Below are positions 23,350 through 33,367 of a DNA stretch of 64,000 nucleotides, piece after piece. Position numbers and translations under genes: made by a program. The stretch comes from an alpha proteobacterium AAP38 (GTDB taxonomy: Bacteria; Pseudomonadota; Alphaproteobacteria; Azospirillales; Azospirillaceae): positions 107,203 to 171,202 of the forward strand of contig LJHR01000024.1 in the NCBI GenBank assembly GCA_001296005.1. The letters are read 5' to 3'. The notes beneath the pieces are model-generated. The model was not told where the DNA came from, did not search any database, and saw nothing but the letters and a program-made list of their open reading frames with translations. Position 1 is the first letter of the stretch. Each line of letters starts with the position of its first letter.

Positions 23350-26055
23350 ATGCCGCCCCGCCCCGCCCCGCCCCGTGATCCCGGCCAGCGTCCCGCCGGC
23401 CAGAGTCCCGCCCGGACGCTGGCCGCGCGGCTGCGGTCGTTGCTGGGCCGCTATCGGGTGGGATCGGTGCCGGTGCCGGCCAAGGCGCCCTTGCCGGGCG
23501 ATGCCGGCAGCCGCCCCCTGAAACTGGCCCGCACCATCCTGTGGTGGGAGGCGCTGTGGCCCCCGTTCTGGCGGCCCCTGGCGCTGCTGGGCCTGTTCCT
23601 GGCCGTGGCCTGGATGGGCCTGTTCGTTCATCTGTCGCCCTGGCTGCATGTGCCGTTGCTGCTGCTCATGCTGGGTGGGGTCGGTTATCTGGTGCGGCAG
23701 GGGCTGCGGTCGCTGCGCCTGCCGACGGAGGCGGATGCCCGCCGCCGCCTGGAACGCGACAGCCGGCTGGCGCACCGGCCCCTGTCGCAATTGCAGGATG
23801 GCATTGCCGGTGGGGCCGGTGACCCGCTGGCCCATGCGCTCTGGCGGCTGGCGCAGGAACGGGCGAAGGGGCAGTCGCGGGATCTGCGCGTCGACCTGCC
23901 CGACAGCAATCTGGTCAAGCGGGACCCCTGGGCCCTGCGTGTTGCTGTTGCCCTGCTGATGGTCGTGGGGGCGACGGTCGGCTGGGGCGATTTGGGCGGG
24001 CGCACTTTGAGTGCCTTCGTGCCTTCCATCGGGCTGGGGGGTGTGTTCACGCCCACCCGTCTGGATGCCTGGGCCACGCCGCCGGACTATACCGGGCAGC
24101 CGCCTGTGTTCCTGACAGGGCTGAAACCCGCCAATGCGGTGGATGACGGGACGGAAGAGGGGGAGGAGAAACCCCTGTTCCTGCCGGCGGGGACCAAGCT
24201 GGTGGTGCGGCTTGACGGCGGGTTGGGCACGCCCAGCCTGCGTGCCAACAACCAGGATGTGGATTTCCAGCCTGTGGCCGGTGGCGGCCATCAGGTGGAA
24301 CTGGCCCTGACCGAGGGGGAAGGCGTCTCTGTGCGGCAGTTCGGGCGGGAGGTGGCGTCCTGGCCCATCCGTCTGATCCCCGATCAGCCGCCGGGCATCG
24401 CGTTTCGCACCCCGCCGGCGGCCACGGAACGCAATGCGCTGCGCATCGATTATACCGGGGCCGATGATTACGGCATCCATGCCGTCACGGCGACGGTGAC
24501 GCTGGCCACCGACCTGCCGATGGGCATCGACAAGACGCCCTTCGATCTGCCCCTGCCTGTCCCGGCCAAGAACAAGCGGGAGATTACGGGCACCGGCTAT
24601 CACGACCTGTCGGGCCATCCCTGGGCCGGAATGCCGGTGACCGTCCGCCTGCGCGCCACCGATGGCGCCGGGCAGGTGTCGCAGAGTGCCGAACAGGCGA
24701 TCACTCTGCCGGAGCGGCATTTCAACCACCCCGTGGCCCGCGCCATCATCGAACAGCGCAAGACCCTGATCCTGATGGGGGACACGGTGCGCCCGCTGGT
24801 GGGCCGCGCCCTGCATGACCTGTCGGTCAATCTAGACGGCTATGGCGGCGATCCGCTGGCCTTCCTGGCGCTGCGCAGTGCGGTGGGCCGCCTGATGCGC
24901 AATGCCGGGCCGGACACGGTGCCCAGTTCCATCGCCATGCTGTGGGATGTGGCCCTGCGTATCGAGGATGGGAACCTGTCGCTGGCCGAACGCGAATTGC
25001 GCGATGCGCAGAAGGCGCTGATGGAGGCGCTGGATCGAAACGCCCCGGCAGAAGAGATCGACCAGGCCATGCAGCGCCTGGAACAGGCCATGCGCGATTT
25101 CATGGATGCGCTGGAACAGCAGGAAGCCAAGAACCCGCAGGCCCAGAATCAGCAGCAGAATCAGGGTGAGCCCGACCCGGATGCGCAGTCCATGAGCCGG
25201 GACGAGGTGGAGGACATGGTGCGCCAGATGCGCGACCTGGCCGCATCCGGCAATCATGAGGCGGCGCGGGAGATGCTGTCGCAGCTTCAACAGATGATGG
25301 AGAATCTTCAGAACGGGCAGCCGCCACCCCAGCAGGATGCGGAGGCCAACCAGCAGGGTAAGGCACTGGCCGAACTGAACCAGAAGCTGCGGGAAGTTCA
25401 GAAGCAGCAGCAGCAATTGATGGATGACACCTTCACCCAGCAGCAGGAACAGTTTGACGGGGCCGGGGAACTGCCCCCCAACCAGATGCCAGGCCTGTCC
25501 ATGCCCAACCGCCAGAGCCGCCGCCCCGGTGACCAGGGTGCTGCGCAGCAGGGCAAGGCGGATGCCCATGCCGGCGCCATGGCTGGGCGTCAGGAAGAGT
25601 TGCGCGGTGAGTTGGGCGACATCATGCGCCGGCTGGGTGAGATGGGCGGCGAAATCCCCCGCCCCCTGGGCCGGGCCGAACGCGCCATGAAGGAGGCCAC
25701 CGACGCCCTGCGCAGCGGTGCCCCGGATCAGGCCGTGGCCTCACAGGGGGAGGCGCTGGAACAGCTGCAGCAGACGCTGAAATCCATGCAGGAACAGATG
25801 GCCAAGGCCAGTCCCGGACAGGCTGGCGGCCAGCGCAACCGCACGGGCCGGCAGCAGGGCCGCGACCCGCTGGGCCGCCCGCTGCCCGGTTCCGGCACCC
25901 TGGATGGGGAAGAGGTGAAAATCCCCGCCGAGGCCGACATGCAGCGCGCCCGCCAGATTCTGGAGGAGCTGCGCCGCCGCGCCGGCGAACAGAACCGGCC
26001 CAAGGCGGAGCGGGATTACATCGACCGTCTGCTGGACCGGTTCAAACGGTATTGA
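23350..26055 (+). CDS. TIGR02302/DUF4175 family membrane protein
   Basis: This 901-residue protein is of the family found next to lysA in many alphaproteobacteria. Three membrane segments lie in the first 220 residues (ALLGLFLAVAWMGLFVHL, VPLLLLMLGGVGYLV, ALRVAVALLMVVGATVGW). A large periplasmic-type domain covers about 240–560. The last 340 residues are Gln/Met/Glu-rich and helical, with NPQAQNQQQNQ-type runs. Function is not established; an envelope role is likely. It starts 53 bases after lysA. Confidence 0.85.
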   Translation: MPPRPAPPRDPGQRPAGQSPARTLAARLRSLLGRYRVGSVPVPAKAPLPGDAGSRPLKLARTILWWEALWPPFWRPLALLGLFLAVAWMGLFVHLSPWLHVPLLLLMLGGVGYLVRQGLRSLRLPTEADARRRLERDSRLAHRPLSQLQDGIAGGAGDPLAHALWRLAQERAKGQSRDLRVDLPDSNLVKRDPWALRVAVALLMVVGATVGWGDLGGRTLSAFVPSIGLGGVFTPTRLDAWATPPDYTGQPPVFLTGLKPANAVDDGTEEGEEKPLFLPAGTKLVVRLDGGLGTPSLRANNQDVDFQPVAGGGHQVELALTEGEGVSVRQFGREVASWPIRLIPDQPPGIAFRTPPAATERNALRIDYTGADDYGIHAVTATVTLATDLPMGIDKTPFDLPLPVPAKNKREITGTGYHDLSGHPWAGMPVTVRLRATDGAGQVSQSAEQAITLPERHFNHPVARAIIEQRKTLILMGDTVRPLVGRALHDLSVNLDGYGGDPLAFLALRSAVGRLMRNAGPDTVPSSIAMLWDVALRIEDGNLSLAERELRDAQKALMEALDRNAPAEEIDQAMQRLEQAMRDFMDALEQQEAKNPQAQNQQQNQGEPDPDAQSMSRDEVEDMVRQMRDLAASGNHEAAREMLSQLQQMMENLQNGQPPPQQDAEANQQGKALAELNQKLREVQKQQQQLMDDTFTQQQEQFDGAGELPPNQMPGLSMPNRQSRRPGDQGAAQQGKADAHAGAMAGRQEELRGELGDIMRRLGEMGGEIPRPLGRAERAMKEATDALRSGAPDQAVASQGEALEQLQQTLKSMQEQMAKASPGQAGGQRNRTGRQQGRDPLGRPLPGSGTLDGEEVKIPAEADMQRARQILEELRRRAGEQNRPKAERDYIDRLLDRFKRY

Positions 26056-26134
26056 GGGCCAACAGTCTCGACATCCAGGCCCTGTTGCGCCATGTTCCGG
26101 GGCCTAGAACACAGCCGGAACGACAGGCCGCCCC

Positions 26135-29050
26135 ATGCCGACCGACAGCGCCCCCAGCACCGCCCTTCCGCCGGCCGACGGCACACCGCTTTATCTGGTG
26201 GATGGGTCGGGCTTCATCTTTCGGGCCTATCATGCGCTGCCGCCGTTGAACCGGCCCGACGGGACGCCGGTGAATGCCGTCATGGGCTTCACCAATATGC
26301 TGATGCGGCTGCTGGCAGAGCTGAAGGCCGATGCGGTGGCAATCATCTTTGACAGCAAGCGCCTGAATTTCCGCAATGATTTCTACCCCGACTACAAGGC
26401 CCACCGCCCCGACCCGCCGGAGGATCTGCGGCCCCAGTTCGCGATCATCCGCGAGGCGGTGGAGGCCTTTAACCTGCCGTCAATCGAGCTGGAAGGGTTT
26501 GAGGCTGACGATCTGATCGCCACCTACGCCCGGCAGGCCCGCGCGCTGGGCCGGCCCGTCACCATCGTGTCGTCGGACAAGGACCTGATGCAGCTCGTGG
26601 ATGACGGGATCCGCATGCTGGACCCGATGAAGAACAAGATGATCGGGCCGGACGAGGTGTTTGAGAAGTTCGGGGTGGCGCCGGACAAGGTGGTGGATGT
26701 CCAGGCCCTGGCCGGCGACAGCGTCGACAATGTGCCCGGCGTGCCCGGTATTGGTATCAAGACGGCGGCGCAGTTGATCACCGAATATGGCTCGCTGGAG
26801 GCATTGCTGGAGCGGGCAGGCGAGATCCGCCAAGCCGGCCGCCGGCAGAAGCTGATCGAGAATGCCGATCTGGCCCGCATCTCCAAACGGCTCGTCAAGC
26901 TGGAGGAAAACGCCCCCGTACCGGTGCCGGTCGAAGAATTGAAGGTGCGGGAGCCGGACGTGAACCGGCTGCTGTCCTGGCTGGGTGTGCAGGGCTTCCG
27001 GTCGATCATCGCCAAGGTGAAGGCGGAGATCGCCGCCGACGGTACCCTGGCCGATGGGGCGGCCATCCAGGCCGCTGCCGGCGGTGGTGGGGAACAGCAG
27101 CGCCGTGACCTGCGCGCCGCCTTGGATGGTCGTTCCTTTGCCCCGCCCACGACCCCGGTAGAGGCGCGGGCCGATGCCCACATCCCCCGGCCGGACAAGG
27201 TCGAACTGCTGCTGGTCGATACAGAAGAGGCGCTGGCCGCCTGGGTAGCAGAAGGCTTGGAGGCCGGTGTCGTCGCCGTCGATACCGAAACCGATGGTCT
27301 GACGCCGATGCGCGCCAATCTGGTGGGCATCTCGCTGGCCACCCGCCCGGGCCGCGCCTGCTATATCCCCGTCGCCCATATCGATCCGTCCACGCCCAAG
27401 GAAGGGGCGGGGGGCCTGGATTTCGGCGATGGCGCACCGCCGCCCAAGCAGGTGCCGCTGGACCGTGCCCTTGAAATCCTGAAGCCGCTGCTGGAACATC
27501 CCGGCGTGCTGAAGGTCGGGCACAATATCAAGTTCGATTGGCAGATGTTCGCCAAGCATGGCGTTACGGTCGCCCCCATCGACGACACGATGCTCCGCTC
27601 CTACGTCATTGGCGGCGGGCGGCATGGCCATGGCATGGATGAGCTGGCGCAGCGCCATCTGGGCGTCACCACCATCTCCTTTGATGAGGTGACGGGGACG
27701 GGCAAGAGCCGTATTACGTTCGACCGCGTGCCGCTGGACAAGGCTACAGCTTATGCGGCGGAGGATGCGGATATCACCCTGCGCCTCTGGCATGTGCTGC
27801 GCCATGACGTGCTGGCCGACCGGATGGTGACGGTTTACGAGACCATTGAGCGTCCCCTGGTGCCGGTGGTGGCGCGGATGGAGATGGAGGGCGTGTTGGT
27901 CGACCGGCAGGTCCTGAAAGAGCTGTCCAACGATTTTGCCAAGCGGCTGGTGGAGCTGGAGGCCGAAATCCATGTCCTGGCTGGCCGCACCTTCAATGTT
28001 GGCAGCCCCAAGCAGCTGGGCGAGATCCTGTTTGATGAGATGAAGCTGTCAGGCGGCAAGAAATCCGCCAAGACAGGCGCCTGGTCCACCGACAGTTCGG
28101 TGCTGGAGGAACTGGCCGATCTGGGCATTCCCATCTGCCAGAAGGTCATGGACTGGCGGCAATTCGCCAAGCTGAAATCCACCTACACGGACACGCTGGG
28201 CGAACAGATCAATCCCGGCACGGGCCGTGTCCATACCAGCTTTGCCCTGGCCGCCACCTCCACGGGCCGCCTGTCATCGACCGACCCCAACCTGCAGAAC
28301 ATCCCCATCCGCACGGAAGAAGGGCGCAAGATTCGCCGTGCTTTCGTGGCGGCCCCCGGCAACCGCATCATGTCCGTGGATTACAGCCAGATCGAACTGC
28401 GCATCGTGGCGGAAATGGCGGGCATCCCGGCCCTGCAACAGGCCTTCCGCGATGGCATCGACATCCATGCCATGACGGCGAGCCAGGTGTTCAACGTACC
28501 GCTGGACCAGATGACGTCGGAGATTCGTCGCCGGGCCAAGGCCATCAATTTCGGTATCATCTATGGCATTTCCAGCTTCGGCCTGTCGCGTCAGTTGGGC
28601 ATTTCTGCCGGGGAGGCCGGGGCCTTCATCAAGGCCTATTTTGAGCGGTTCCCGGAGCTTCAGGCCTATATGGAAAAGACCAAGGCGGAAGCCGCGCGCG
28701 ACGGCTATGTCCGCACCCTGCTGGGCCGCAAATGCTGGATCCAGGGCATCCAGGAAAAGGGTGCGCGCAAGGCCTATGCCGAGCGGCAGGCCATCAACGC
28801 CCCCATCCAGGGGACCGCCGCCGACATCATCAAGCTGGCCATGATCAAGCTGCCGGGCGCGCTGGCCGAGGCAGGGTTGAAGGCACGGATGCTGTTGCAG
28901 GTGCATGATGAACTGCTGTTCGAGGTGCCCGACGCGGAGGTGGAGGCCACATCCGCCCTGGTCCGCCGGGTGATGGAAGGGGCCGCCGATATTGGCATCC
29001 CCTTGGTGGCCGAAGCCGGTGTCGGCCTGTCCTGGGCCGAGGCGCATTGA
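26135..29050 (+). CDS. polA: DNA polymerase I
   Basis: This 971-residue protein has all three activities: an N-terminal 5'-3' exonuclease (YLVDGSGFIFRAYHALPP, EGFEADDLIATYA, GDSVDNVPGVPGIG), a 3'-5' proofreading domain with an intact DTETDGLTP motif (about residue 385) and the family A polymerase with VDYSQIELRI, RRRAKAINFGIIYG and LLQVHDELLFEV. It fills gaps in repair and removes Okazaki primers. It is slightly longer than E. coli PolA because of a linker near residue 300–350. The downstream aldo/keto reductase starts 38 bases later. Confidence 0.97.
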   Translation: MPTDSAPSTALPPADGTPLYLVDGSGFIFRAYHALPPLNRPDGTPVNAVMGFTNMLMRLLAELKADAVAIIFDSKRLNFRNDFYPDYKAHRPDPPEDLRPQFAIIREAVEAFNLPSIELEGFEADDLIATYARQARALGRPVTIVSSDKDLMQLVDDGIRMLDPMKNKMIGPDEVFEKFGVAPDKVVDVQALAGDSVDNVPGVPGIGIKTAAQLITEYGSLEALLERAGEIRQAGRRQKLIENADLARISKRLVKLEENAPVPVPVEELKVREPDVNRLLSWLGVQGFRSIIAKVKAEIAADGTLADGAAIQAAAGGGGEQQRRDLRAALDGRSFAPPTTPVEARADAHIPRPDKVELLLVDTEEALAAWVAEGLEAGVVAVDTETDGLTPMRANLVGISLATRPGRACYIPVAHIDPSTPKEGAGGLDFGDGAPPPKQVPLDRALEILKPLLEHPGVLKVGHNIKFDWQMFAKHGVTVAPIDDTMLRSYVIGGGRHGHGMDELAQRHLGVTTISFDEVTGTGKSRITFDRVPLDKATAYAAEDADITLRLWHVLRHDVLADRMVTVYETIERPLVPVVARMEMEGVLVDRQVLKELSNDFAKRLVELEAEIHVLAGRTFNVGSPKQLGEILFDEMKLSGGKKSAKTGAWSTDSSVLEELADLGIPICQKVMDWRQFAKLKSTYTDTLGEQINPGTGRVHTSFALAATSTGRLSSTDPNLQNIPIRTEEGRKIRRAFVAAPGNRIMSVDYSQIELRIVAEMAGIPALQQAFRDGIDIHAMTASQVFNVPLDQMTSEIRRRAKAINFGIIYGISSFGLSRQLGISAGEAGAFIKAYFERFPELQAYMEKTKAEAARDGYVRTLLGRKCWIQGIQEKGARKAYAERQAINAPIQGTAADIIKLAMIKLPGALAEAGLKARMLLQVHDELLFEVPDAEVEATSALVRRVMEGAADIGIPLVAEAGVGLSWAEAH

Positions 29051-29087
29051 TCAATCGAGACGACATTTTCCGTTTGAGGACAGATTC

Positions 29088-30128
29088 ATGACCCTTCGCC
29101 GCCTTGGCCGCACCGACCTGATGGTTCCCGCCCTCTGCCTGGGCACCATGACCTGGGGCCGGCAGAACAGCCCGGAAGAGGGTTTCGCCCAGATGGACAT
29201 GGCGCTGGAGCGCGGCCTGTTCTTCTGGGACACGGCGGAGATGTATTCCGCCCCGCCCATCGCCGCCACCTGTGGCCGCACGGAAGAAATCATCGGCGAC
29301 TGGTTCGCCCGGACGGGCCGCCGCAATGAGGTGCTGCTGGCCAGCAAGGTGGTGGGCGATGGGGCCGGCATGGATTACCTGCGCGGCGGCAAGGCGCGCG
29401 CCGACCGGAAAAACATCACCGAGGCGGTGGAAGCCAGCCTTCGCCGCCTGCGCACCGACCATATCGACCTGTATCAGCTGCACTGGCCCGACCGGCAGGC
29501 TGACCGCTTTGGCCGCACCGTGGCCCATCCGGCGGCACAGCCGGGTGAGGTGCCGATTGAGGAGACGCTTTCCGTCTTCGCCGACCTGATCAAGGCCGGC
29601 AAAATCCGGCATGTTGGGGTATCGAACGAAACGCCCTGGGGCACCATGCGCTATGTCGCGGCGGCTGACCATCTGGGCATGCCCCGCATTGCCAGCATCC
29701 AGAACCCCTATTCCCTGCTGAACCGCACGTTTGAGATGGGGCTGTCGGAGGTGGCGCTGCGCGAGGATGTGTCGATGCTGGCCTATTCCCCGCTGGCCGC
29801 TGGCACCCTGACGGGCAAGTATCTGGATGGCGCACTGCCGGCGGGATCGCGCCGTACCGTGGATCATCGCAAGTCGCGCTATGACCTGCCGCGCGGTGAT
29901 GCGGCGACGCGCGACTATCTGGCCATTGCCCGCGATCATGGGCTGGACCCCGCTGCCATGGCCATCGCCTTCGTCGTCTCCCGTTCCTTCGTGACCAGCA
30001 CGATCATCGGGGCCACCAGTATGGACCATCTGAAGGTCGCCATTGATGCCGGCTCGCTGACCCTGTCGGCGGAGGTGCTGGCCGCGCTGGATGCCGTCCA
30101 TGCCGCCAATCCCAACCCCTGTCCCTGA
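29088..30128 (+). CDS. Aldo/keto reductase (Tas-like)
   Basis: This 346-residue NADP(H)-dependent aldo/keto reductase has a TIM barrel with catalytic Asp and Tyr in FFWDTAEMYSAPP, Lys in VLLASKVVGD and His in LYQLHWPDRQ. The insert and length resemble E. coli Tas. The ATG at 29088 starts the family N-terminus MTLRRLGRTDLMVPALCLGTM. The substrate cannot be deduced. It is probably co-transcribed with thpR. Confidence 0.92.
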   Translation: MTLRRLGRTDLMVPALCLGTMTWGRQNSPEEGFAQMDMALERGLFFWDTAEMYSAPPIAATCGRTEEIIGDWFARTGRRNEVLLASKVVGDGAGMDYLRGGKARADRKNITEAVEASLRRLRTDHIDLYQLHWPDRQADRFGRTVAHPAAQPGEVPIEETLSVFADLIKAGKIRHVGVSNETPWGTMRYVAAADHLGMPRIASIQNPYSLLNRTFEMGLSEVALREDVSMLAYSPLAAGTLTGKYLDGALPAGSRRTVDHRKSRYDLPRGDAATRDYLAIARDHGLDPAAMAIAFVVSRSFVTSTIIGATSMDHLKVAIDAGSLTLSAEVLAALDAVHAANPNPCP

Positions 30129-30138
30129 AGTGAAGACC

Positions 30139-30687
30139 ATGCTGCGTCTGTTCGTCGGGATACCGATGCCGGAGGCGGTGGTGGAACGGCTGTCCAGCCT
30201 GGCCAACGGCCTGCCCGGTGCCCGCTGGGTGCGACCCGAAAACTACCACCTGACCTTGCGTTTCCTGGGGGAGATTGACGAGGGCACGGCCCATGATGTG
30301 GATGAGGCGCTGGACCTTGTCACCGGCCCGTCCTTCCCCTTGACCTTGTCCGGCCTGGGCAGTTTCGGCAGCGGGCACAAGCAGCACGCGCTCTGGGCAG
30401 GATTGGTGGACAACGACCCGCTGCTGCACCTTCAGGCCAAGGTGGAATCCGCCCTGGTCCGGTCGGGCCAGCCGCGGGAACAGCGCAAATACAGCCCGCA
30501 TGTGACCCTGGCCTATCTGACCGACACGCCGCCGGCCAAGCTGGCCCATTATATGGGGGTCAACGGCCTGTTCCAGGCGGGGCCGTTCACGGTGGACCGT
30601 TACTGCCTTTACGAAAGCGTCCTGGGCAAGTCGGGCGCGACCTATCACATCCTGCAGGAATATCCGCTGGGGGGATGGGGTGTGTGA
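30139..30687 (+). CDS. thpR: RNA 2',3'-cyclic phosphodiesterase (2'-5' RNA ligase family)
   Basis: This 182-residue member of the 2H phosphoesterase family carries the two HxTx motifs, HLTLRF near residue 36 and HVTLAY near residue 121. Bacterial ThpR hydrolyses 2',3'-cyclic phosphate ends and can ligate tRNA halves in vitro. The start at 30139 begins the conserved MLRLFVGIPMPEAV. It follows the aldo/keto reductase by 10 bases. Confidence 0.92.
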   Translation: MLRLFVGIPMPEAVVERLSSLANGLPGARWVRPENYHLTLRFLGEIDEGTAHDVDEALDLVTGPSFPLTLSGLGSFGSGHKQHALWAGLVDNDPLLHLQAKVESALVRSGQPREQRKYSPHVTLAYLTDTPPAKLAHYMGVNGLFQAGPFTVDRYCLYESVLGKSGATYHILQEYPLGGWGV

Positions 30688-31713
30688 TCACCCCGCCAGC
30701 CGCCGTGCCGCCGCCAGCAGGGCTTCCACGGCGGCCTCATCGCTGTTCCAGGCGGTGACCAGGCGCACGACAGGGCCGTCCCAGCGGTAAAAGCCGAAGC
30801 CCGCCGCTTCCAGCCCTGCGATCACCGGTTCCGGCAGGGCGATGAAGATCTCGTTCCCGTCCACGGGATGGGCCAGATGCGCGCCGGGCAGGGCCGACAG
30901 CCCGTCAGCCAGCCGCATCGCCATGCGGTTGGCATGGCCGGCCAGCCGCAGCCACAGCCCGCCCTGCACATAGGCCTCCAGCTGTGCCGACAGGAAGCGC
31001 ATCTTGGAGAACAGGTGTGCCGCGCGCTTGCGGCGGTAACCGAAATTCTCCGACAGTTCGCGGTCGAAGAACACCACCGCTTCGGCCCCCAAGGCGCCAT
31101 TCTTGGTGGCGCCGAAGGACAGGACATCCACACCGGCCCGCCAGGTGATGTCCGCCGGCGAACAGCCCAGCGAGGCGACGGCATTGGCAAAGCGTGCCCC
31201 GTCCATATGCACCCGCAGACCATGGTGCCGGGCGACGGCGGTCAGCGCCGCTACCTCTGCCGGACTGTAGGCCGTGCCGCATTCGGTCAACTGGCTCAGC
31301 GACAGGGCAGCCGGCTGTACCACATGCACGAAGCCCTTGTGCACCCGGTCCAGTGCCGACGACAGGGTGGCGGGCATCAGCTTGCCATGATCGCCGGGAA
31401 GGGTGACCAGCTTGGCCCCGCCCGTGAACATTTCCGGCGCGCCGCATTCATCGGCCTGGATATGCGCTTCGGCATGGCAATAGATGCTGCCCCAGGGCGG
31501 GGTCAGGGCCGCCAGTGCCAGGGCATTGGCGGCGGTACCGGTTGCCACGGGAAAGACGGCGACGTCGCGTTCGAACAGGTCCGACAGGGACTGTGTCAGC
31601 CGCTTTGTCCAATCATCATTGCCATAGGACGGGGCGGTGCCGCCATTTGCCTTGACGATGGCATCCAGGATTTCCGGCGCTGCCCCCGTCACATTGTCGG
31701 ACATGAAATTCAT
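30688..31713 (-). CDS. Low-specificity L-threonine aldolase
   Basis: This 341-residue fold-I PLP enzyme splits threonine or allo-threonine into glycine and acetaldehyde. Signatures are MSDNVTGAAPEI at the start, HMDGARFANA and the PLP-lysine motif SFGATKNGALGAEAVV. The stop directly abuts the convergent thpR stop. Start at 31713 or the internal Met at 31704. It corresponds to LtaE/GlyA-type threonine aldolases of the beta-eliminating lyase superfamily. Confidence 0.93.
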   Translation of the reverse strand: MNFMSDNVTGAAPEILDAIVKANGGTAPSYGNDDWTKRLTQSLSDLFERDVAVFPVATGTAANALALAALTPPWGSIYCHAEAHIQADECGAPEMFTGGAKLVTLPGDHGKLMPATLSSALDRVHKGFVHVVQPAALSLSQLTECGTAYSPAEVAALTAVARHHGLRVHMDGARFANAVASLGCSPADITWRAGVDVLSFGATKNGALGAEAVVFFDRELSENFGYRRKRAAHLFSKMRFLSAQLEAYVQGGLWLRLAGHANRMAMRLADGLSALPGAHLAHPVDGNEIFIALPEPVIAGLEAAGFGFYRWDGPVVRLVTAWNSDEAAVEALLAAARRLAG

Positions 31714-31757
31714 TTAACGTCCATTTCCCCTGGGAATCGGTTCTATTGTGACCAGGA

Positions 31758-32144
31758 TCACGGCGTGGATGTCACAAGCACCGCATGTTCGCCCGTGGCC
31801 GGATCGACGAGAAGCACCTGTGTGCGACCGTCGGTCAGTTTAACCTGTACGGCGACGCGGCCATTCACGGCGGCGATGCCGGGCAGCAGGACCGCTCCCG
31901 GCGGCAATGTCACCGCCTCGGTCGGCATCGGTGCCTTCACGGGTGCCGGGACCGGTGGCGCGGGCGGGACCGGCGGTTCGGCCTCGGGGGCTTTCCCCTG
32001 CATGCCGAAACGGGCCGAAAACGTGCGCGGATGATTGGGGTCCGTGGAGCGTTTATAGACTTCATAGCCCAGGAACGCGAACCCGGCCGCGATGATCACG
32101 GCCCCGATGATAAGGATGTTCTTCAGTGCCTGCACGTTCGGCAA
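31758..32144 (-). CDS. DUF6476 family membrane-anchored protein
   Basis: This 128-residue protein has one N-terminal membrane helix (NILIIGAVIIAAGFAFLGYEVY), a Pro/Ala linker and a small C-terminal domain (AVTLPPGAVLLPGIAAVNGR and LLVDPATGEHAVLV). The layout fits DUF6476, a short alphaproteobacterial family usually beside rluD/rpoH. Function is unknown. Its 5' end is divergent from and overlaps the possible GTG start of rluD. Confidence 0.75.
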   Translation of the reverse strand: MPNVQALKNILIIGAVIIAAGFAFLGYEVYKRSTDPNHPRTFSARFGMQGKAPEAEPPVPPAPPVPAPVKAPMPTEAVTLPPGAVLLPGIAAVNGRVAVQVKLTDGRTQVLLVDPATGEHAVLVTSTP

Positions 32145-33241
32145 ATCCCCAGTTGAAGGCCACCGGCCGGACGGATATCCCGCCCGCCGGCCTGGAATTC
32201 GACCTGGATGACGATCTGTGCGACGAGGAATTCCTGCCCGCCGCCGATGCCGCCCCTGTCCAGGGTGCCGGACCCGCCGAGCATGACGCCATCATCGATG
32301 GCAACATGGAAGGGGACCGTCTGGACAAGGCGCTGGCGGATCTGCTGGCCGCTGCCGGCCTGTCGCGTTCCCGCCTGCGCGCCCTGATCGATCAGGGGCA
32401 TGTCTCCACAGGTGGGCAGACCATAAACGACGCGTCCCGCCGGGTCAAAGCCGGCCAGACCTTCCGCGTGCATGTTCCGGCCAGCGCGCCCGCCCTGCCC
32501 GTGGCCCAGGATATCCCGCTGTCGATCATTCATGAGGATGAAGACCTGCTGGTCATCGACAAGCCGGCGGGCATGGTGGTGCATCCCGCCGCAGGTAACC
32601 CGGACGGCACGCTGGTCAACGCCCTGCTGCACCATTGCGGTGACCGGCTGTCGGGCATCGGTGGCGTGCGCCGGCCAGGCATCGTCCATCGGCTGGACAA
32701 GGATACAAGCGGTCTGATGGTGGTGGCCAAGAATGACCGCGCGCATCAGGCCCTGTCGGCGCAGTTCGCCGACCGGTCGCTGTCGCGTACCTATCAGGCG
32801 GTTGTCTGGGCCGTGCCCAACCCGCGCACAGGCGAGATCAACGCCAATATCGGTCGCCACCCGACCGACCGCAAGCGCATGGCCGTGCTGGACCGGGGTG
32901 GCAAGGTTGCCATCACACGCTACAGCACGCTGCGCGCGCTCGGCCCAGCGGCAGCCCTGATCGAGTGCAAGCTGCTGACGGGCCGCACCCACCAGATCCG
33001 GGTGCACATGACCCATATGGGCCATCCGCTGGTCGGCGACCCTGTCTATGGCCGTGTCCGCACGGGCCGCACGCGCGGTCTGTCGGAAGGGGCCAAGCAG
33101 GCGCTGGAGACGTTCCCGCGTCAGGCGCTTCACGCCGCCGCCATTGAGTTCATCCATCCGGCCACGGGCGCCAAGGTGCGCTTCGAAACTGTGTTGCCGG
33201 ATGATTTCAAGGGCTTAATTCATACGCTGGAGGTGCTATAA
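32126..33241 (+). CDS. rluD: 23S rRNA pseudouridine synthase RluD
   Basis: This enzyme of about 371 residues makes pseudouridines 1911, 1915 and 1917 of 23S rRNA. An S4 domain (RLDKALADLLAAAGLSRSRLRALIDQGHV) comes first, then the RluA-type catalytic domain with the aspartate motif HRLDKDTSGLMVVAKN and the motif LLTGRTHQIRVHM. The start is uncertain: GTG at 32126 overlaps the divergent gene, TTG at 32153 or ATG at 32306 are alternatives. The conserved S4 part begins near 32310. rpoH follows. Confidence 0.93.
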   Translation: MPARSANPQLKATGRTDIPPAGLEFDLDDDLCDEEFLPAADAAPVQGAGPAEHDAIIDGNMEGDRLDKALADLLAAAGLSRSRLRALIDQGHVSTGGQTINDASRRVKAGQTFRVHVPASAPALPVAQDIPLSIIHEDEDLLVIDKPAGMVVHPAAGNPDGTLVNALLHHCGDRLSGIGGVRRPGIVHRLDKDTSGLMVVAKNDRAHQALSAQFADRSLSRTYQAVVWAVPNPRTGEINANIGRHPTDRKRMAVLDRGGKVAITRYSTLRALGPAAALIECKLLTGRTHQIRVHMTHMGHPLVGDPVYGRVRTGRTRGLSEGAKQALETFPRQALHAAAIEFIHPATGAKVRFETVLPDDFKGLIHTLEVL

Positions 33242-33367
33242 TGCCGCCGCGCATGATGACCGGGCCTCTTCTGGACGGGCGCATGTCGTGTCCGTTCAGG
33301 ACCTATTCATCGCTGTCGGTGCCAGTTGGGCCGATGGTGTCAACCAGCCTTATGCAAGGGGGTTAAC